Shown here piece by piece: positions 60,650 to 64,000 of a stretch of 64,000 nt of DNA. Below the pieces are notes generated by a model. It did no database searches. It worked only from the letters and a program-made list of their open reading frames with translations, and was not told where the DNA came from. This stretch comes from Apium graveolens (Eukaryota > Streptophyta > Magnoliopsida > Apiales > Apiaceae). The stretch spans positions 76,760,671 to 76,824,670 of the forward strand of contig NC_133647.1 of the NCBI RefSeq assembly GCF_009905375.1. Direction: 5' to 3'. The position numbers and the translations under genes were made by a program. Numbering within the stretch: position 1 is the stretch's first letter; every line of letters starts with the position of its first letter.

Positions 60650-63600
60650 GTGCAGGGAAACAGAAGGAATCTTTGGTACTTGGATAGTGGTTGTTCAAGA
60701 CACATGACTGGTGATTCTATCCTGCTCAAAGAGTTTGAAGAGAGAGCTGGCCCAAGTATCACTTTTGGAGATGACAGCAAAGGTTATACTTTGGGATATG
60801 GCTTGATTTCAAAGGACAATGTCATCATTGAAGAGGTTGCCTTAGTGGATGGTCTCAAACATAATCTGTTGAGTATCAGCCAGCTTTGTGATAAAGGCAA
60901 CTCAGTAACCTTCAACAAAGAAACCTGTGTTGTGATTAATAATCAAAACAACAAAGTGGTTCTCACTGGTGTGAGAAGAGGAAATGTGTATCTAGCTGAC
61001 TTCAACTCAAATAATGCAGAATCTGTAACTTGTCTTCTCAGTAAAGCAAGTCAAGATGAAAGTTGGCTATGGCACAAGAAGCTATCCCATTTGAACTTCA
61101 AGACCATGAATGAGCTGGTAAAGAAAGAGCTAGTTAGAGGCATTCCTCTGGTGGAGTTTACAAAGGATGGACTGTGTGATGCCTGCCAAAAGGGGAAGCA
61201 AATTAAAGCATCATTCAGGAAGAAACTTGATTCAGCAATTGAAGAACCTCTGCAACTGCTTCACATGGATTTGTTTGGACCAGTCAATGTTTTGTCAATC
61301 TCAAAGAAAAGATTTTGCCTAGTAATTGTAGATGATTTCTCAAAGTTCTCTTGGACCTATTTTCTAAATCCAAAGATGAAGCTAGTGAAATCATCATCAA
61401 TCACATAAGGCAAGTTAACAATCATCCTGATTTCAAAGTTAGAAGAATCAGGAGTGACAATGGAACTGAGTTCAAGAACTATGTCATGAGGGCATTCTGT
61501 GAGGAAAATGGAATCCTACATGAGTTTTCAGCAGGAAGGACTCCACAACAGAATAGATTAGTGGAAAGAAAGAATAGATCTCTTATTGAAGCTGCAAGGA
61601 CAATGCTTGAAGAATCAAAATTACCAACATATTTCTAGGCTGAAGCTGTCAACACTGCATGCTACACTCAGAACATCTCTCTGATTAATCAAGCAAAATG
61701 CAAGACACCTTATCAATTGTTCAAGAACAAGATGGGAAGTTTGATGCTAAAGCAGATGAAGGAATTTTTGTTGGATATGCTGTTGGTAAAGCATATAGAG
61801 TCTACAATCTAAGAACCAACATTGTTGTTGAATCTATACATGTTGTGTTTGATGATAAAAAGATTGAAGGACTAAAAGATGGAGATTACCATGAGAGCCT
61901 CAAATTCGACAATGTTGAGATGGTCAGTGAGGAAAGTGATGATGAAAGTGATCAAGAAATAGTGTCTAAGGATAATGCAGACAAATTTACTACAAATGAA
62001 GCACAAAATTCAACATCCGTCGAGTTACATAATGCTTCATCCGTCGGAAGGCAATCTGTATTATCCGTCGGAAGACAACCTGCCTCATCCGTCGGTACTC
62101 AAAATTCACCATCCGTCGGGTTATCAAAAGGAGCAGGAAGTCAAGGCAGATCACCCATAGAAAGCACCCCAATTTCAAATCAAAGATCCACAAACTTAGG
62201 GGGAGTTTCTAGCAATCAAAACTCAATCACACATCAAGACAACATTGAGGTCTCTTCATCTAGGGCTAATCTACCTCAACCAAGAAAATGGACAAAAGAT
62301 CACCCCTTTGAACTGATTATTGGTGATGTTTCTTCCAGAGTTCAAACCAGGAGAGCAACTCAAGAAGAATGTCTATACAGCAGCTTCCTGTCTAAGGAAG
62401 AACCAAAGAAGGTAGAAGAAGCCTTATTAGATCCTGATTGGATTTTAGCTATGCAGGAGGAGCTAAACCAATTTGAAAGATATTAAAATATGGAAGCTGG
62501 TACCCAAGCCTAAAGGAAAGAATCCAATAGACACCAAATGGGTATTCAGAAACAAGATGGATGAAAATGGCATAGTAGTAAGGAACAAAGCAAGATTGTT
62601 TACTAAAGGCTATTGTCAGCAAGAAGGGATAGATTTTGATGAAACATTTGCTCCTGTTGCAAGACTTGAAGCCATCAGAATCTTCTTAGCCTATGCAGCC
62701 CATGCCAATTTCAAGGTCTATCAAATGGATGTTAAAAGTGCCTTTTTGAATGGAGATTTGGAGGAAGAAGTGTATGTAAGTCAACCTCCTGGCTTTGAAG
62801 ATCCAATTTTCCCAGAGTATGTCTATTATCTATTAAAAGCACTCTATGGACTGAAGCAAGCACCTAGAGCCTGGTATGACACTTTATCAAAGTTCCTTTT
62901 GGAAAATCACTTCACAAGAGGTACTGTAGATAAAACTTTATTTTTCAGAAATTTGAATGGCTCTAGCATACTTGTTCAAATTTATGTAGATGATATTATT
63001 TTTGGCTCTACAGATGAGAAACTTTGCAAAAAGTTTGCCAAACTGATGCAAAACAAGTATGAAATGAGTATGATGGGAGAACTAACTTACTTTCTTGGTT
63101 TACAAGTTAAGCAAGTTAGTGATGGAATATTCATTAGTCAAACTAGATATATTTTTGATCTTTTAAAGAAGTTTGATCTAATGGATTGCACATCTGCAAA
63201 AACTCCCATGGCCACTGTAACTAAGCTTGAACTAAACACTACTGAAAAGTCTGTGGATATTTCAAGTTATAGAGGCATGGTTGGCTCACTTCTGTACTTA
63301 ACAGCCAGTAGGCCAGATATAATGTTTGCTACATGTTTATGTGCTAGATTTCAGGTTGATCCTAGAGAGTCTCATTTGATAGCTATTAAAAGAATTTTCG
63401 GATATCTCAAAGGAACACCAAACCTTGGCATTTGGTATCCTAGAGATTCTGGTTTTGATCTAACTGGTTATTCAGATGCAGATTATGCAGGTTGCAGAAT
63501 TGATAGAAAAAGCACAACAGGAACCTGTCAATTTTTAGGAGACAAGCTTGTGTCCTGGTTCAGTAAAAAGCAAAATTTAGTTTCTACTTCTACAGCTGAA

Positions 63601-63927
63601 GCTGAATATATTGCTGCTGGCAGTTGCTGTGCACAGATTTTGTGGATGAAAAATCAATTGCTAGACTATGGTTTGCAAGTTGAAAGGATTCCTATTTTCT
63701 GTGACAACACAAGTGCAATTGCCATCACTGAAAATCCAGTGCAACATTCAAGGACAAAGCATATAGACATCAAGTACCATTTCATAAGGGAACATGTAAT
63801 GAATGGTACTGTAGAGTTACATTTTGTTCCAAGTGAGAAGCAACTTGCAGATATTTTTACCAAGCCACTGGATGAATCCACCTTTTCTAGGTTGGTAAGT
63901 GAGTTAGGTATGCTTAATTACTCTTGA
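60650..63927 (+). pseudogene. Copia-3 pol, multiple frame breaks
   Basis: Protease (WYLDSGCSRHM near 60676), integrase (LWHKKLSHLN; CDACQKGK; HMDLFGP; SDNGTEF; QQNRLVERKN, with Arg for the usual Gly), linker with 24-bp repeats, RT (YVDDIIFGS near 62987), RNase H ([30 protein letters not shown]) and the C-terminal ADIFTKPL. Lesions: single-base loss near 61367; TAG 61636 at a position usually Trp; deletion of roughly 75-80 bp near 61730 relative to Copia-1; indel near 62480. The final frame 62473-63927 (484 codons) has an undamaged RT and RNase H. Not functional as a whole. Confidence 0.92.
62015..62118 (+). repeat. 24-bp coding repeat with ATCCGTCG in Copia-3 linker
   Basis: ATCCGTCG at 62015, 62039, 62063, 62087 and 62111: five copies at exactly 24 bp, encoding 8-residue units that start S-V-E/G (SVELHNAS, SVGRQSVL, SVGRQPAS, SVGTQNSP). 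Same place as the Copia-1 block at 7174-7277, with the lineage-specific base change. Confidence 0.92.
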
Positions 63928-64000
63928 ATTTATCTGAATTACTCTTGCAAGTTGAAAAGAAGCCAGAAATTTAGTTGATTTTTAGTCTTGGATGAAATTT
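63928..64000 (+). other. Start of the region downstream of Copia-3 pol
   Basis: Noncoding by comparison with Copia-1 9083-9155; the window ends here. Confidence 0.6.

Larger units (their letters stand above)
57155..64000 (+). mobile_element. Copia-3: SIRE/Maximus-like element, 3' end outside window
   Basis: 5' LTR, tRNA-Met primer site, gag and pol in the same order as Copia-1 and clearly related to it. GAAGT (57150-57154) is the candidate left target duplication. The downstream ORF and 3' LTR would lie beyond 64000. Fewer stops than Copia-1, but four or more frame breaks in pol, so it is also dead. It inserted in or next to the CACTA sequence. Confidence 0.92.

Overview
This window comes from a plant nuclear genome. 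Every element type in it is a plant type: SIRE/Maximus-like Ty1/copia, Tekay/Del-like chromovirus Ty3/gypsy, TAT/Retand-like Ty3/gypsy and CACTA. The only host-gene traces are a plant leucine-rich-repeat receptor kinase fragment and an F-box-like remnant. The SIRE-type proteins look eudicot; an umbellifer-like source is only an impression from memory. I see no intact host gene, tRNA, rRNA or CRISPR. It is retrotransposon-dominated intergenic DNA.

Layout. 1-2135: end of a plus-strand Tekay-like LTR (Tekay-A) and its leader. 2136-11373: SIRE-type element Copia-1 (LTR, gag, pol, extra 'env-like' ORF), full of stops, cut at its 3' end by the next insertion. 11374-31721: Tekay-B, a decayed chromovirus whose 5' LTR is split by a nearly new TAT element (11847-22636). 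The TAT element has an intact 1904-codon gag-pol, a three-exon antisense gene with its own TATA box, and tandem-repeat blocks. 31722-38480: Copia-2, 5'-truncated, with the end of pol, a long env-like ORF and a 3' LTR. 38481-43127: minus-strand Tekay-C leader and LTR, holding a solo copia LTR with a perfect 5-bp target duplication. 43128-53069: no intact gene; tandem repeats, a duplicated 0.7-1.5 kb repeat, LTR fragments and an F-box-like remnant. 53070-56216: minus-strand SIRE-type LTR and eroded env-like sequence (Copia-4). 56217-57154: a CACTA end carrying three LRR-VIII-like receptor kinase exons. 57155-64000: Copia-3, plus strand, running off the window just after pol.

Insertion order from nesting: Tekay-A, then Copia-1, then Tekay-B, then TAT. 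The shared parts of the two Tekay-B LTRs differ at about 3 percent of sites by eye. The two 571-bp TAT LTRs differ at one site that I found.

Most unusual signal. Each SIRE-type lineage carries its own short DNA word. In Copia-1 it is CAACGGAT, in Copia-3 CGACGGAT and in Copia-2 ATCAGAACTT. The word is arrayed in the U3 part of the LTR upstream of the TATA box and recurs inside the element, mostly in reverse complement, at exact 24-bp (8-codon) steps in coding sequence. The solo LTR and Copia-4 have their own U3 arrays of other words. I know no published description of this whole pattern, but I could not search.
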